DNA of 64,000 nucleotides from Desulfobacteraceae bacterium 4572_130 (GTDB lineage Bacteria > Desulfobacterota > Desulfobacteria > Desulfobacterales > Desulfobacteraceae), in the NCBI GenBank assembly GCA_002084425.1, contig NBLN01000011.1:1-64000 (forward strand), in the 5' to 3' direction. Positions 18,716 to 28,762 of the stretch are shown piece by piece. The notes below the pieces were generated by a model. That model was not told where the DNA came from, searched no databases, and worked only from the letters and a program-made list of their open reading frames with translations. The number at the start of each line of letters is the position of its first letter. The stretch's first letter is position 1. The translations under genes were made by a program, and so were the position numbers.

Positions 18716-19565
18716 GATAATTAATCTCCTTTGTTTTTCCTTGTCTTTGTAGTTCTATATTAATATCCGAAATAGCATTAATCTTATGGTATATTTCTAA
18801 AGCATCATCAATAGAGTTAATCTCTTTGCCATCAATTTTTATAATAACATCTCCATTTTTTAATCCCATTTTTTGAAATAATGAGTTTCGTTTTATTCTT
18901 GATACAAGGAATCCACTGGGTTTTCCTCTGGAGAAATAAGGTTTTATTTTTATTTGTTTTACTAAATTGTTCATATTACCAATGGCATTATTAACAAAAG
19001 ATCGTTTTAAGATAATTTTTTCTGAAGAGTTGGGTTTTGTTTTAGAAAATAAATTATTGTTATCTTTAGAATCCATTTCAAGGACCCACTCTTCATTATT
19101 ATAAAATAATATTACTTTTTTTCTTAGAATTATTTTAAGAATAGCAACATTATAAACATTATCTTTTTCATGGAACAATAACTGTTTATGAGTACTTTTG
19201 TCTTCAATAACTGCAAAAGCTCTTGTCTTTGCACCTGCACCTGTTACAGTACCTATAAGTTTTAAATTTAAATCTGTTTTTCTAAGATTACTTGTATCTT
19301 TTTTTAAAATTTTATTGTTTTTATTGAGTTTTGTTTTTTGAGTATCAACTTTAAATAAATTTCTTTTTATTATTTTATCATAATGATTTTTTGGGAAAAA
19401 ATTATTTTTAGATTTTTTAATCTTATTATCAGTAGTATTACACTCAACAGAATAATCATGAGACAAAGCAACTTTTGCATCAATATTTTTATATATAATT
19501 TTTACACAAAAAAAGAGTGTAAAAGCTGATAAAAAAGTATTTATGATTATGAATAAATATTTCAT
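18705..19565 (-). CDS. gspC: GspC inner-membrane protein with PDZ domain
   Basis: The 286-residue protein begins with a membrane helix (residues 3 to 23), followed by an HR domain (IIKRNLFKVD, later LNLKLIGTVTG, with VYNVAILKIILRKKVIL), and ends with a PDZ domain (GFLVSRIKRNSLFQKMGLKNGDVIIKIDGK). This is the GspC layout; the HR domain contacts the secretin GspD. It is the first gene of the minus-strand half-operon. Immediately upstream on the same strand is an attC-like site and a broken restriction gene, so the native promoter region may have been displaced. Confidence 0.9.
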   Translation of the reverse strand: MKYLFIIINTFLSAFTLFFCVKIIYKNIDAKVALSHDYSVECNTTDNKIKKSKNNFFPKNHYDKIIKRNLFKVDTQKTKLNKNNKILKKDTSNLRKTDLNLKLIGTVTGAGAKTRAFAVIEDKSTHKQLLFHEKDNVYNVAILKIILRKKVILFYNNEEWVLEMDSKDNNNLFSKTKPNSSEKIILKRSFVNNAIGNMNNLVKQIKIKPYFSRGKPSGFLVSRIKRNSLFQKMGLKNGDVIIKIDGKEINSIDDALEIYHKINAISDINIELQRQGKTKEINYHVQ

Positions 19566-19617
19566 AGGCTAATCTTAATACAGTCCTTTATTTTTTAGAA
19601 GGGTAAAAAATATTTAA

Positions 19618-19690
19618 TATATAACGGTTGAGCTCACTGGTTTTTACGGAGCGTAGCGGAAAAATGTCAGGTGCAACGATTTGTTATGCC
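19618..19690 (-). other. integron attC-like site at the 3' end of the broken hsd gene
   Basis: Read on the minus strand it starts GGCATAACAAATCGTTGCAC, continues CCTGACATTTTT, passes a CGCTACGCTCCG loop, and returns through AAAAACCAGTGAGC to AACCGTTATA. The AAC/GTT boundary pair, the ACAAxTCGTTGCA left arm and the imperfect hairpin are the layout of integron attC sites. It begins 2 bases after the stop of the hsdS tail, where a cassette's attC is expected. Two + strand sites at 27 kb share the CCTGACATTTT arm. Confidence 0.6.
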
Positions 19691-19691
19691 T

Positions 19692-22600
19692 TTATTCGTA
19701 ATCAATTTTTATTTCTTCTATTTCTTTTATTTCTTTGTTTATTATCTCTTTAATTTCTTCAATTTTCATATATTTATGTGCTATTTCTTTTTGTGCTTTT
19801 AAATCAAATTCATCGTTTTTATTTATCGGATATGGAACTTTAATTTTAGCGACTTTCAATTGTCTTTTTATATTCAGTTTTAATGACCAAAGGTCTGTGA
19901 TGGTCATTTGTTGTAAACTTATTTGTATGAACCAAAAACATAACCAACAGAACCTTCTCTATTCCAACCTAAACAATCGCTAAAATATTTTACGCTATCT
20001 AAATCATCTTTTATGTAGCCAATAGGTTCTTTTTTTATTTTACCTCCATAAACTGGAATATTTCCTTTATTATTTCTAATAAATGTTTTAGTAACTCCTT
20101 TAATTGAGGGTAAATCAAATATTTTAGAGATTGTGGAATCCTTATAATTATATGCACCTTTTATCTCAACACTTAATTCATTTATTTTTTCTCGGTATTC
20201 TTTTACTTGTTTCTTTATTTCTTGAACTGCATTATATTTTTCAATTATTTTTTTCTGCTTTTCTAAATCAATATCTCCATTTTCATCAAAAGGGATGTTA
20301 ATTTTCACACTTGACATATTTCTTAAGGAAGCACGTAATTCTCTATCAAAACCGTATTTATGTTTGATAGTTTCTAACTGTATCATTAAATACTTCGGTA
20401 AGATATTATCTTCTAATATTCTGATAGAACCACAATGGTCTGTTGTAATGAAAGGTGTGGATTTAGGAATTGAATTGAACTCAAAGTCTCCATCAATACC
20501 CCATAAAACGAAGTTGTTATTAAAATCTATTATATTGTTTTTATTTGAATATCCAACTGGTTTGAAAACATTTGCACTATAAATTGGGAAGTCTCCGCTA
20601 AATTTTATTAAATCTTTTTTTACAATTCTTTTCCCTATTGATAAATTGAAATATGTTTTATCATTTAAATATATTTTTTTAAATTTAGTTACTTCTTTTT
20701 TTTTTAACGATATTTCTTTTGCAATTTCACTAAATTCATCTAATGTTGAAGCAATATCTTTAATTAAGTCGCCAAATTCTTCTGTGGATATTATCTTTTC
20801 TTCTTCTTCAATTCCTAATTCAATTTTCTCTTCTTTTGTCCACCAACGGTCTATTGACCAATGTTCATTTGGTTGAAATTTAGAAATTGGCTGAACTTTA
20901 CATCTTTTATCGTCTGTTCTAAAATATTTTTGTGCTCCGTTGAATTGTTTAAACCAAATTACAGCTTCTGACAAATCATTATCTGTAATATCAAAACGAT
21001 AAATGTCTCGACTTTCTCCAATTTCACTAACGAGATAAGTGAAGACTGGCGCTTTTTGCACTTCCTTTTTATCATTTTTCTTTGTTATTGCCAGTATGTA
21101 TGTTTTCTTTGGTGTGGTAAAAAATGTTTTTTCTGGTAAAGAAATAATTGCATCCAAATAACACTCGTCAAGAATAAACTTACGCAATTTTGCATCATTT
21201 TGGCGATTAAAAATACCATCAGGAACAATAACAAATGCTTTCCCATTAGGCTTTAAAGCTTTTATTATCCATTCCATAAAAAGCCCTTCAACACCCATTG
21301 CATTTACTTTGTAGTAATCTTGAAGTTCTCCGTCTTTTTTTATTTCTTCTTTTAAGTTACTGCTACCACTGGTTACATAAGGTGGATTTGTAAGAATAAT
21401 ATCATATTTTTCTTTAACTGGCTCTGCAAGTGTGCCAAGAATAAAATTTGTTTTAAGAGTAAAACTATCGTTAAAAAGTTTAGCAAAATCTTTTGTAAGA
21501 CCAGAATTATCTTTTATTAAATCAGAAAAATAAATCAACATATTGGCTTTTGCCAATATGATTGTTTTTTGTTCGTCTTTATCAAAACCTTTATCAAAAC
21601 CTTTATCAAAACCGTGAATTGTAATTTTTGATAAAATACTACCTTTGTCAATTTTGTAAAATTGTTCTAATTTTGTCTTTATAGGTTCTAAAAGGAATTT
21701 TCCTACTCCACAAGCTGGGTCGCAGATACTTACTCCATCTTTGATATCATCTTTTGTCATTTCCACAATTGCTTTAACGACTTTTAATGGGGTGAAAAAT
21801 TCCCCCCCCAATTTTTTTTACTAATACTTTCTTTTAAAAAACTTTCAAAAAGTTGGCTCTTAAAATCATAATCAATGTGCTCAAGTTTTCCGTATTCTTT
21901 GAATTTTAGTAGGACTTTTTTAAAAACCGTACTATATCCTTTTACTGCTTTTTGATCTTTGCTTACAAATATAGTCCCGTTAATAATAGTTGTCTTATCA
22001 ATTTCATTTCTTGGAAATAAATCTTTTATTTTTGGTCTAATATTTTTTGCATAATATTCTAATGGAAATTCATTGTTTCTTTTTTTATATAATGCAATTA
22101 GGTAATCAAAATTTTCAGGCTCTTATAAAACTTCCAAATCACTTAAATATTTAAAAATAAAAAGTTCTACAAAAGTATAAAGGCAATTTTCAGGTGTTGC
22201 TCCACTTACCGACCATATATCTTGCCAAATTTGTTTTGCCAAGTCTGTTGGATTAACTAATTTTTTAGGTTTTATTTGGTCATTTTTTTCATTTATTGAA
22301 TTATTTATCTTTTCAATAAATTCTGGTAGTTTTTCATCTTTGGGGTCAAAAGTTTTCTTAATGATTTTCCCTGTTTCTTCTTGAATAAAATTTCCAGTTA
22401 AAACATTAACCCAAATACTTTCTTGTCCATCAGTTGCAATCAAAATATTGGTTTTTAACTTTCTTGCTACTTCCAATTCTTGTTTAATTGCCTTTTGCTT
22501 TTTTACTTTTGTATTAAATTCAGCAGGTTTTTTATATTCAATAACTGCGATTACATTTTTCTTTTGAACGATTAAAGGATCTACTCTCTTTTTTTCTTCT

Positions 22601-22737
22601 TTCCCGTAATCAACATTTCGAATTATGCCATTTTCTTTTAATTGTTTCGTTGTAGTTGCACCAATGTTATAAAAATCCCATTTCCCAATCTTTTCAGGAT
22701 TATTTATAAGGTCTTTTTGTATTAATTCTTCACTCAT
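19692..22737 (-). pseudogene. hsdM: fused HsdM/HsdS-like DNA methyltransferase and specificity gene, multiply broken
   Basis: The N-terminal piece (22737-22123) has a nuclease-like domain (VDPLIVQKKNVIAVIEYKKP) leading into an HsdM helical domain. An in-frame TAA at 22123-22125 interrupts it, but the frame continues with EPENFDYLIALYKK. A frameshift follows near a run of eight G (21801-21812), after which the methyltransferase resumes: GGEFFTP, motif I DPACGVGKF and catalytic NPPY. Its C-terminus is HsdS-like (target-recognition half domains and Lys/Glu coiled coils). A further frameshift and deletion near 19920 separate the last coiled coil (19907-19692). At least three lesions make it a pseudogene unless the runs are sequencing errors. 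The gene ends 2 bases before an attC-like site. Confidence 0.8.
21578..21613. repeat. three tandem 12-bp units inside the hsdM remnant
   Basis: TTTATCAAAACC occurs three times in a row and encodes Gly-Phe-Asp-Lys repeats on the minus strand. The unit is a multiple of three, so copy-number change would not shift frame. Confidence 0.85.
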
Positions 22738-22844
22738 TTTGATTCTCCATTTGTTTTTGGCTTATCCCAATACGGAGATTTACATTTTGGGCATACTCTG
22801 GGTAATTTTTTCATATTATCAAATAATTTATAAAAAAAGTTCAT
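22734..22844 (-). CDS. tiny CPKC-containing protein ahead of hsdM
   Basis: On the minus strand a 36-residue frame runs from ATG 22844 (or a second ATG at 22814) and stops in an ATGA overlap with the hsdM start, which argues for translational coupling. It contains LPRVCPKCKSPYWDKPK, a half zinc-ribbon motif that I know as the tail of small proteins in many genomes. With only two cysteines it would need to dimerise or is a remnant of a longer protein: the frame is closed by a stop 8 codons upstream of ATG 22844. Function unknown. Confidence 0.45.
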   Translation of the reverse strand: MNFFYKLFDNMKKLPRVCPKCKSPYWDKPKTNGESK

Positions 22845-23242
22845 ATTATTTTCAAAGGCATAACCAGATTATAAAATAATAATTACAAAAAACTCTTTAC
22901 AACAAACAACCATGAACAAACACAAAAATATTAAATAGATTAATTGCTGCATAGTCTGCTTTTACATGGAACAGGGGCAAGGCATACAACATTTTAAAAC
23001 AGGGTTTAGGCAAAAATTATTGGTGCTATAAACTAGAACCGTAAAAAATCCTAGAACACATCAAAAAACATAAATTCCTTTTTTCCATTCATAGGCTTTA
23101 GCGTAGCAATACTATATATACTTGCTTGCGCTGAATTTTTCTAGATATTTTTTGTTGTATTGCCTGATAGTAACTTCCATGGTCAGATGGGCACAAAAGG
23201 CATGAAATATTTATAGAAATTAAAAAACAGCCTAGTGTTTTA

Positions 23243-23338
23243 AGACCTTTATCCAAACGCATTTTTTATAAAAATACTTTAAAAAAAATAAATTTTTTTC
23301 TCTAATTTTTAATCTAAAAAATGTTTGTAAATGCCTAT
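23243..23338. repeat. long direct repeat, copy 1
   Basis: This 96-base copy begins AGACCTTTATCCAAACGC and ends GTTTGTAAATGCCTAT. It matches 23653-23749 with only a few differences, mainly in homopolymer lengths. The two copies flank about 314 bases of unrelated sequence. It is composed of short palindromes (ATTTTTTATAAAAAT) and A/T runs. Confidence 0.85.
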
Positions 23339-23652
23339 AGATAGGGCTTGTTCTCTCTTTTGTTTCAATTTCAGGTGCGAGGTATTACAATACATTTTAA
23401 CCATAAAATTTCAACAAAATCGAGCATTGTGAAAAGCTCTTGTTTCATATAAAAGACTAATCAACAGAAAATAATTTTTTTTAAATGTGTTGGTTTCGTG
23501 TATATGACTTGGCAAATGTCATCTATATTTTAGATTTAGATTTTTTATAGCATCACTGTATAGTATAATATATAGTATATAATGGTCAATAAGTTGTTAG
23601 GAATCTAGAAAAAAGCATTTTAAATTATAGGATGTAGCTATTGTTTGACACG

Positions 23653-23749
23653 AGACCTTTGTACAAACGCATTTTTTTATAAAAATACTTTAAAAAAAAT
23701 AAATTTTTTTTTCTAATTTTTAATCTAAAAAATGTTTGTAAATGCCTAT
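23653..23749. repeat. long direct repeat, copy 2
   Basis: This is the second copy of the 96-97 base repeat, beginning AGACCTTTGTACAAACGC. It lies about 95 bases upstream of the CoA-transferase start, so a promoter or regulatory role is possible, but the sequence shows no clear -35/-10 pair. Confidence 0.85.
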
Positions 23750-23843
23750 TTTTACAAAATTATTAATATATAGTCTTTTCACAAAATAGTAATGGCGCAG
23801 AAAAATTCTGCATTATATTTATAAATTATATATGGAGATATTT

Positions 23844-24962
23844 ATGGAATTTTTAAAGAATCTTACTGTATTATCCCTTGAACAGGCAACCGTTGCACCA
23901 TATTTAACATATAGGTTAGCACAGGATGGCATGAATGTTATAAGGCTTGAACATCCTATTTATGGTGATCCAAATCGATTTATTGGAGAAAATGTTTTAA
24001 ATGAAAAAAGAATGAATTCATATTTTCTTTGCATTAATTCCGGGAAAAAAGCCTTGACCTTAAATTTAGCTGATTTAAAAGGGCAGGAAATATTTAAAGA
24101 ATTAATTGCAAATCTTAATGTTGATATTTTTATTACTAATCAATTGCCTAAAAATTATGAGAAACTTGGCATTGCCTATGAATTAATCAGGAAAATTAAA
24201 TCTGATATTATCTGGCTGGGTCTTACTGGATTTGGTCCTGATTCTAATGAGGGTGCTTATGATCCCATTTTACAGGCAAGATCGGGATTAATGGAGCTTA
24301 CTGGAGAAGCAGATGGGGATCCTCAGGTAACAGGTGTTCCTTTGCCTGACATGGGAACTAGTGAACATGGATATGGGCTTTTAATGAAAGCTCTATTTAA
24401 ACGAGCAATTACAGGAAAAGGCACTTGTATTAATTTGTCCATGTTTGAATCAACAGTTTCCTGGCTTACAGTTCCAATTGCCCTTGCAAAAAGTTTTAAT
24501 GCCAGTATTTCTCGTCGAGGAAACACTCATGAGTTTTTTTGTCCTGTATCAGTTTACAAAACCAGCAATGGCTATATTTATCTTGCTGTGGGAAATGATC
24601 GTCAGTGGGAAGCTATGGTTTCTCAAAATATGTTTAAATCCCTTGCAAAACAAGAATATAAAAATAATCAAGGCAGAATTTCCAATGTAAAAAATTTAAA
24701 TAAAGAAATTAACACCATTACTAGGCAGCATACTTCAGAAGAACTTATTAAGTTATTTAATTCCATTACAGTGCCTATTTCAAAAATAAAAAATATTAAT
24801 GAAGTAGTGGAAGACCCTTTAGTAGCAAAAAGTATTTTAACATCAATTGATCCTGTTACAGGAACTAAAATAACTCTTGCACCTCCGCCTAATATGACTC
24901 CTTTTCTTGATCAATCCAATAAAAAACTTTCTTTCTATTTGATAACTTTGTATAATGGTTAA
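23844..24962 (+). CDS. family III (CaiB/BaiF) CoA-transferase
   Basis: The 372-residue protein has the family III fold: LEQATVAPYLTYRLAQDG at the N-terminus, LNLADLKGQEIFKELI, TGFGPD, and the catalytic Asp169 in PLPDMGTS, the position used in formyl-CoA transferase. These enzymes move CoA from a donor such as succinyl-CoA to an acid via an Asp-anchored anhydride. ATG 23844 has a GGAGA ribosome site; an upstream ATG at 23832 lacks one. The C-terminus looks about 25 residues short: after NKKLSF the usual PRFGEHNxEIY segment is absent, which suggests a 3' deletion before etfB. As first gene of the catabolic cluster it likely activates the growth substrate. Confidence 0.85.
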   Translation: MEFLKNLTVLSLEQATVAPYLTYRLAQDGMNVIRLEHPIYGDPNRFIGENVLNEKRMNSYFLCINSGKKALTLNLADLKGQEIFKELIANLNVDIFITNQLPKNYEKLGIAYELIRKIKSDIIWLGLTGFGPDSNEGAYDPILQARSGLMELTGEADGDPQVTGVPLPDMGTSEHGYGLLMKALFKRAITGKGTCINLSMFESTVSWLTVPIALAKSFNASISRRGNTHEFFCPVSVYKTSNGYIYLAVGNDRQWEAMVSQNMFKSLAKQEYKNNQGRISNVKNLNKEINTITRQHTSEELIKLFNSITVPISKIKNINEVVEDPLVAKSILTSIDPVTGTKITLAPPPNMTPFLDQSNKKLSFYLITLYNG

Positions 24963-25012
24963 TTATACATGACTTGGAGTTTAAGAGTTGTTTTAAAAGG
25001 GAGATAAAGATT

Positions 25013-25819
25013 ATGAATATAATAGTACTTATAAAGCAGGTTCCCAATACTACAAAGGTAAAGCTTGACCCTATAACCGGGAGCTTAATTAGAAAGGGTA
25101 TTGAAAGCATTGTTAATCCAGATGATCTTCATGCACTTGAGGCAGCTTTAACTATTAAAGAAAAAACAAAAGGAAAAGTTACAGTAATTTCAATGGGACC
25201 TAATCAAGCTGTGGATGTTTTAACTCATGCAATGGGCATGGGAGCAGACAAAGCAGTTCTGTTATGCGATACAGCATTTGCTGGAGCTGATACATGGGCA
25301 ACTTCTTTAACATTAAGTAAAGCTATTAAAAAAATTAATGATTATGATCTTGTTATTTGCGGACATCAGGCAATTGATGGTGATACTGCACAAATTGGTC
25401 CTCAGGTTGCAGATTGGCTTAATATTTCTCAGGCAACATATGTTAAAGATATTGAAACAATTAATAATAAAGAGATTATTGTTAAAACATGGCTGGAAAA
25501 TGGATTTAAAAGAATTTCCTGTGATTTACCTGCATTATTAACTGTAATAAGTGAAATTAATGAACCAAGATATCCTAATATAGAATTTATGATACAAGCA
25601 TGTCTGGATAAAGCACCTATAAAAATATGGAATGCAGCAGATATTGGAGTAAATACATGTGATGTTGGACTGGAAGGTTCAAACACCCATGTTATTAAAA
25701 CTTTTACACCAGATTTTAAGCGCCAGAATGAAACTCTTACAGGCAGTAAACAGGAAAGTGTATCACAACTTCTGGAACGCTTGAAAAAAAGTGATACCAC
25801 AATAGCGCATATTTTTTGA
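25013..25819 (+). CDS. etfB: electron-transfer flavoprotein beta subunit
   Basis: The 268-residue protein starts NIIVLIKQVPNTTKVKLDP, contains IVNPDDLHALEAAL and GMGADKAVLL, and has the nucleotide-binding segment CGHQAIDGDTAQIGPQVA. These are EtfB/FixA signatures; the DGDTAQ motif binds AMP or, in bifurcating forms, FAD. It passes electrons between an acyl-CoA dehydrogenase and another partner. ATG 25013 has a GGGAG ribosome site. Its partner etfA should follow directly but is 1.75 kb downstream, separated by a DUF2130 gene and two attC-like sites. Confidence 0.93.
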   Translation: MNIIVLIKQVPNTTKVKLDPITGSLIRKGIESIVNPDDLHALEAALTIKEKTKGKVTVISMGPNQAVDVLTHAMGMGADKAVLLCDTAFAGADTWATSLTLSKAIKKINDYDLVICGHQAIDGDTAQIGPQVADWLNISQATYVKDIETINNKEIIVKTWLENGFKRISCDLPALLTVISEINEPRYPNIEFMIQACLDKAPIKIWNAADIGVNTCDVGLEGSNTHVIKTFTPDFKRQNETLTGSKQESVSQLLERLKKSDTTIAHIF

Positions 25820-25929
25820 TACCTATAAAATAAAAAATTCTTGTGCCAAAAAGACCTAATATTGTGTTATACAGTCGTGGTAGTGCATTTAAAAAGCCGT
25901 AGAAAATACAGAATTAAAGGAATAAAAAT

Positions 25930-27129
25930 ATGAATGAAATTATTTGTCCAAATTGTAAAAAAACTTTTAAAGTAGATGCAACCGGCTTTGCTGATATTCT
26001 TAAACAAGTTCGTGACCATCAATTTGAAGAGGAACTAGCAAATAGACTAGCCATTGCAGAAAATGAAAAAGATAGTGCAGTTAAACTCGCAGAAGCTAAT
26101 ATTAAAAATACTTTACAAGAAGAAATAGCAAAAAAAGACACAGAAATCGCTGAAATGAAATCCAAAATTCAGAATGCAGAGACAGAGAAAAAACTTGAGG
26201 TTTCAGAAGCTATTAAAAAAATAGAAAAAGAGCGTGATGACCTTACTAATGATTTAAAAATAAAAGAAACTGAACAAAAACTACTTGCACAATCAGTTAA
26301 AGAACAGTTTACCAATAAACTCATTGTAAAAAATGAAACCATAAAAATGAAAGATGATGAAATTGATCGTCTTAAAGACTTTAAACAGAAACTTTCAACA
26401 AAAATGGTTGGTGAAACTTTGGAACAACATTGTGAAGTTGAATTCAATAAACTGCGAGCAACAGCCTTTCAGAACGCTTATTTTGAAAAAGATAACGATT
26501 CAAGAGGAGGTGGTAAAGGTGATTTCATTTATAAAGAAACTGATGAGGCAGGAAATGAATTAATTTCAATTATGTTTGAAATGAAAAATGAGAATGATGA
26601 AACTGCAACTAAAAAAAGAAATGAGGATTTCTTTCCAAAACTAGATAAAAACCGTAAAGAAAAGGATTGTGAATATGCAGTTTTAGTGTCTCTTTTGGAA
26701 TCAAAAAACGAATTCTACAATACAGGTATAGTTGATGTTTCTCATAAGTTCGAGAAAATGTATGTAGTACGCCCTCAATTCTTTATCCCGATTATCACAC
26801 TTCTTAGAAATGCTGCGATGAATTCTATGAAGTATAAAGCAGAATTAAACTTAATGAGAAATCAAAACATAGATATCACCAATTTTGAAGAAAAAGTTAA
26901 AGTGTTTAAAAAGGGGTTTGCTTATAACTATGACTTAGCTAGTCGTAAATTTAAAACAGCTATTAATGAAATTGATAAAACCATCAGTCATCTTCAAAAA
27001 ACAAAAAATGCTCTGATATCATCGGAAAATAACTTACGCTTGGCTAATAATAAAGCAGATGATTTAACCATCAAAAAGCTAACACATGGAAATCCTACAA
27101 TGAAAGCAAAATTTGATGAACAAAACTAA
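25930..27129 (+). CDS. DUF2130 coiled-coil protein with zinc ribbon
   Basis: The 399-residue protein starts with a CPNCKK zinc knuckle, has a long Lys/Glu coiled coil (residues about 35 to 165) and then the DUF2130 core with [33 protein letters not shown] and [19 protein letters not shown], a block that resembles a PDDEXK-type nuclease core (D, then E-x-K). The family is of unknown function and is often found on mobile or defence-rich DNA. It is intact, sits between etfB and etfA in their orientation, and is followed 45 bases later by an attC-like palindrome, as an integron cassette would be. Confidence 0.8.
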   Translation: MNEIICPNCKKTFKVDATGFADILKQVRDHQFEEELANRLAIAENEKDSAVKLAEANIKNTLQEEIAKKDTEIAEMKSKIQNAETEKKLEVSEAIKKIEKERDDLTNDLKIKETEQKLLAQSVKEQFTNKLIVKNETIKMKDDEIDRLKDFKQKLSTKMVGETLEQHCEVEFNKLRATAFQNAYFEKDNDSRGGGKGDFIYKETDEAGNELISIMFEMKNENDETATKKRNEDFFPKLDKNRKEKDCEYAVLVSLLESKNEFYNTGIVDVSHKFEKMYVVRPQFFIPIITLLRNAAMNSMKYKAELNLMRNQNIDITNFEEKVKVFKKGFAYNYDLASRKFKTAINEIDKTISHLQKTKNALISSENNLRLANNKADDLTIKKLTHGNPTMKAKFDEQN

Positions 27130-27173
27130 TAATTTGAATAAAAAATAACGCCACAACGAAAAATATACAATAG

Positions 27174-27249
27174 GTGTATAACAAGTAAATGAACCTGACA
27201 TTTTGTTCGCTATCGCTCTCAAAATGACAGGTTGTTTACGACGTTGGAT
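27174..27249 (+). other. integron attC-like site after the DUF2130 gene
   Basis: The site starts GTGTATAACAAGTAAATG and ends with GTTGGAT, a perfect GTTRRRY core. Its stem pairs AACCTGACATTTTG (27192-27205) with CAAAATGACAGGTT (27220-27233) with one mismatch, around a TCGCTATCGC loop. Length, boundary AAC/GTT and hairpin fit attC. It shares the CCTGACATTTT arm with the sites at 27478 and 19618. Confidence 0.65.
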
Positions 27250-27306
27250 TAAAAAATAATAAAAGTGGTTAGTTCCATTTTGGAACATACCACTTAATAC
27301 GGTGCT

Positions 27307-27450
27307 ATTAAAGGCAAAACACAGACAAAGCAGGTAAAATATTATAATCTTGATGCCATTATTGCAGTTGGATACAGGGTCAACTTCAAAAGGGCAACCC
27401 AATTCAGATTTTGCTATAGTCAGTATAATGGTTAAAAAGGCATTGGAATA
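27307..27450 (+). pseudogene. RhuM-family protein fragment
   Basis: A short frame reads KQVKYYNLDAIIAVGYRVNF then KRATQF, the conserved heart of the RhuM (virulence RhuM / phage-like) family. Nothing before it is in frame for a full protein and the C-terminal half is missing, so only about 40 codons remain. It lies between two attC-like sites, and would be a decayed one-gene cassette. A separate RhuM C-terminal remnant lies at 44917-45122. Confidence 0.65.
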
Positions 27451-27477
27451 AATAAAAAAACAAAAAAATAAAAAAGC

Positions 27478-27551
27478 TAAAAACAAATCGTTGGACCTGA
27501 CATTTTTTTTGTTCTGCTTAAAAATGCAGGTGAATTTAAACGATATATTAT
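27478..27551 (+). other. integron attC-like site before etfA
   Basis: It starts AAAACAAATCGTTGGACCTG; ACCTGACATTTTT (27495-27507) pairs with AAAAATGCAGGT (27520-27531), one base short. The right end reads AAACGATATATT, a decayed version of the CGTTATA end seen at 19618. etfA starts 18 bases later. Confidence 0.55.
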
Positions 27552-27568
27552 TATAAAAAGGAAAAAAA

Positions 27569-28762
27569 ATGAGTATCTGGATTATTGAAAAACAATGTGA
27601 CGGATGCAAACTATGTACTCAAGTTTGTCCTTATGAAGGCATTGAAATTACAGATGGAATTGCAAAAGTTACTGAAAGATGTACTTCTTGCGGAGCATGT
27701 ATTGATATTTGTAAAAATAAGGCAATAGATTCTGATATTACTCAACGGGAAATTCCTGATTTTTCAGCTTATACAGGTATTTGGGTTTTTATTGAACATA
27801 ACAATATAGAACTTACAGGTGTAAGCTTAGAACTTCTGGGTAAGGCACAGGAACTTGCAAAAGATTTAAATGAACAAGTCTCTGCTGTTCTTATAGGAAA
27901 AGATGTAACAAAATTTTGTAATACTTTAACAAAATTTGGAGCTCAAAATATTTATTTTGCTGAACATGATTTGCTGGAACAATATAGAACAATTGCCTAT
28001 ACAAATGTGATTGAAAGTCTTGTGAAAAAATATAAACCATCAATTTTGTTAATTGGTGCTACAACATTGGGAAGAGATTTGGCTCCAAGGGTTTCAAGGC
28101 ATGTAAAAACAGGACTTACAGCTGATTGTACTGACCTTAAAATTGATTCTGATGAAAGAATTTTGCTGCAAACACGACCTGCTTTTGGGGGAAATGTTAT
28201 GGCAACCATTGTAAACAAATATTCCAGACCTCAAATGGCAACAATAAGACCTGGAGTAATGGAAAAAATAAAACAAAACTTTTTTACTAATAGCAATATC
28301 ATTAAATTTAAACCAGAATTACATGAAAAAAATATACTGACAAGGGTTCTTGAAATTATAAAGGAAAAAAAATCAGGTATAGACATTACTAAGGCAAATG
28401 TAATTGTAGCTGGAGGACGTGGAATTAATGGCAGACAAGGTTTTGACATGTTAAAGCAGCTTGCTGATTTGCTGGGAGGAGAACTTGCCTGTACAAGACT
28501 TGTGGTTGAACAGGGAATTCTTCCTCAACAAGCTCAGGTTGGTCAAACAGGAAAGACTGTTCGGCCTGAAATTTATATTGCCTGTGGAATATCAGGAGCT
28601 ATTCAACATAGAGCAGGTATGATGGGATCAAGATATATAATTGCTATTAATAATGATCCTGATGCTCCAATTTTTAAAGTAGCTAACTGGAGTATTATAG
28701 GTGATGTAAATGAGATTGTACCAGAAATGATAAAGCAGTTGTCCAAAGGAGGTACACCTTAA
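27569..28762 (+). CDS. etfA: electron-transfer flavoprotein alpha subunit with two [4Fe-4S] clusters
   Basis: The 397-residue protein fuses a 2[4Fe-4S] ferredoxin (Cys10, 13, 16, 20 and Cys38, 41, 44, 48) to a full EtfA. The flavin domain shows VAGGRGINGRQGF, GILPQQAQVGQTGKT and YIACGISGAIQHRAGM. Ferredoxin-fused EtfA occurs in anaerobes and can link acyl-CoA dehydrogenation to membrane iron-sulfur oxidoreductases or to ferredoxin. There is an AAGGA ribosome site before ATG 27569. The stop overlaps the next gene by one base (TAATG). Its partner etfB lies upstream across the cassette insertion. Confidence 0.93.
   Translation: MSIWIIEKQCDGCKLCTQVCPYEGIEITDGIAKVTERCTSCGACIDICKNKAIDSDITQREIPDFSAYTGIWVFIEHNNIELTGVSLELLGKAQELAKDLNEQVSAVLIGKDVTKFCNTLTKFGAQNIYFAEHDLLEQYRTIAYTNVIESLVKKYKPSILLIGATTLGRDLAPRVSRHVKTGLTADCTDLKIDSDERILLQTRPAFGGNVMATIVNKYSRPQMATIRPGVMEKIKQNFFTNSNIIKFKPELHEKNILTRVLEIIKEKKSGIDITKANVIVAGGRGINGRQGFDMLKQLADLLGGELACTRLVVEQGILPQQAQVGQTGKTVRPEIYIACGISGAIQHRAGMMGSRYIIAINNDPDAPIFKVANWSIIGDVNEIVPEMIKQLSKGGTP

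Larger units (their letters stand above)
22845..23843. other. gene-free AT-rich kilobase with a pair of long direct repeats
   Basis: No frame in this stretch looks like a gene. It separates the minus-strand genes from the + strand catabolic cluster, so it should contain the divergent promoters, but I cannot single out a convincing one. It holds the direct repeat pair at 23243-23338 and 23653-23749. A GGAGA ribosome site at 23834-23838 precedes the CoA-transferase start. Confidence 0.6.

Noticed and set aside
21578-21613. Phase-variable repeat in the methyltransferase
   Set aside because: The unit is 12 bases, a multiple of three, so gain or loss does not change frame; the gene is already broken elsewhere.
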